From NCBI GenBank assembly GCA_021797415.1, contig JAJZZT010000218.1, forward strand, positions 1 to 5,038: 5,038 nucleotides of DNA, written 5' to 3'. Each line of letters opens with the position of its first letter. Positions within the stretch are counted from its first letter, which is position 1. A program made the position numbers and the translations under genes. Positions 4,741-5,038 of this stretch are shown here, in pieces. This DNA is from Bacillota bacterium (lineage in GTDB: Bacteria; Bacillota; Bacilli; Alicyclobacillales; SLC66). Below the pieces are notes generated by a model. That model ran no database searches. It was not told the origin of the DNA and worked only from the letters and a program-made list of their open reading frames with translations.

Positions 4741-5038
4741 TCAACCGGCCGATTTGGCCAGATACTCCAGTGTCGCGGCGTATTGCACACCGCTCATCTC
4801 TTTATACAATCGACCGGTCTTGTCCAGCACCACGATGGTGGGGAATGAATTTACCCCGTATTTCTGTGCCAGTGTGAGCCCCGGATTAAAATACGCATCA
4901 CCGACCAGTCTGTACTTTTTCTCCCACTGGTAGATGTTACCCTTTAGTTGAGCGGCGTTGGTTGACGGGGTCCATGCACCGTCCTGTCCACTGCCTATCA
5001 CAGTCCCTGGAGTTGCGATCCCCACAGTGTTTGACGCA
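4741..5038 (-). CDS. TlpA-like thioredoxin-fold protein (C-terminal part only)
   Basis: The frame is open through the right edge (codons for Ala-Ser-Asn-Thr precede the GTG at 5025), so this is the C-terminal 98 or so residues of a longer protein. The segment YGVNSFPTIVVLDKTGRLYKEMSG carries the cis-Pro motif (SFPT) and the two C-terminal strands of a thioredoxin fold; a final helix (TLEYLAKSAG) ends it. The extended piece QLKGNIYQWEKKYRLVGDAYFNPGLTLAQKYGV corresponds to the insertion and helix of TlpA/ResA or redoxin-type proteins, where a resting substrate-side region reads D-x-G/P before the Y-x-V. The CxxC active site would lie outside the window, so thiol activity and an export signal cannot be judged. 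It likely acts outside the cytoplasmic membrane in thiol-disulfide exchange, by family analogy. It faces the YhgE-like gene and shows no functional link to it. Confidence 0.75.
   Translation of the reverse strand, partial: ASNTVGIATPGTVIGSGQDGAWTPSTNAAQLKGNIYQWEKKYRLVGDAYFNPGLTLAQKYGVNSFPTIVVLDKTGRLYKEMSGVQYAATLEYLAKSAG

Noticed and set aside
4719..4748. Bidirectional terminator between the two convergent genes at the right
   Set aside because: The stems are only 4-5 bp and lack T-runs, and one overlaps the stop codon of the thioredoxin-like gene.

Overview
The window looks like part of a Bacillota chromosome, probably a moderately GC-rich member of the Bacilli. This rests on strong AGGAGG-type ribosome binding sites, TTG/GTG starts, a PadR regulator paired with a YhgE/Pip-type ABC-2 membrane protein, and a tandem pair of genes sharing a small beta-rich C-terminal domain resembling the uncharacterised DUF6385 group. 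The genus is not decided by the sequence. The left part (about 1-2730) is clearly more GC-rich than the PadR/transporter part (about 2735-4680), so the window may join DNA of different history.

Layout. Position 1-455 (+) is the 3' end of a gene whose product carries three near-identical 12-residue repeats and then the shared C-terminal domain; a clear intrinsic terminator follows. Position 540-1301 (+) is a complete second gene: a basic, Cys-containing N-terminus, six exact-period 9-residue beta-type repeats, and a paralogous copy of the same domain. A 194-bp convergent spacer (1302-1495) is full of duplicated fragments and one 12-bp inverted repeat. On the minus strand, 1496 to about 2680 encodes an HNH-motif protein whose motif is split by a 146-residue mini-intein with all the splicing residues visible. 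The same protein carries eight perfect Asp-Ala-Lys-Glu repeats. Then come a PadR-family repressor gene (2733-3311, -), a compact divergent control region with two ATGT-N8-ACAT operators around overlapping divergent promoters, and a six-helix YhgE/Pip-like membrane protein (3466-4680, +). The right edge holds the C-terminal part of a TlpA-like thioredoxin-fold protein (4741 to edge, -).

How the genes work together. The PadR gene and the YhgE-like gene form a self-contained regulator/target pair: the operators flank both promoters, so the repressor is expected to control itself and the transporter. The two repeat/domain proteins on the left look like structural, possibly surface or spore-associated, proteins, but nothing in the sequence gives a function. 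The HNH gene lies a few bases downstream of padR on the same strand, yet its composition differs and it may be independent. The most notable system is the mini-intein sitting exactly before a zinc/active-site Cys of the HNH motif, so that an intact HNH protein can exist only after protein splicing.
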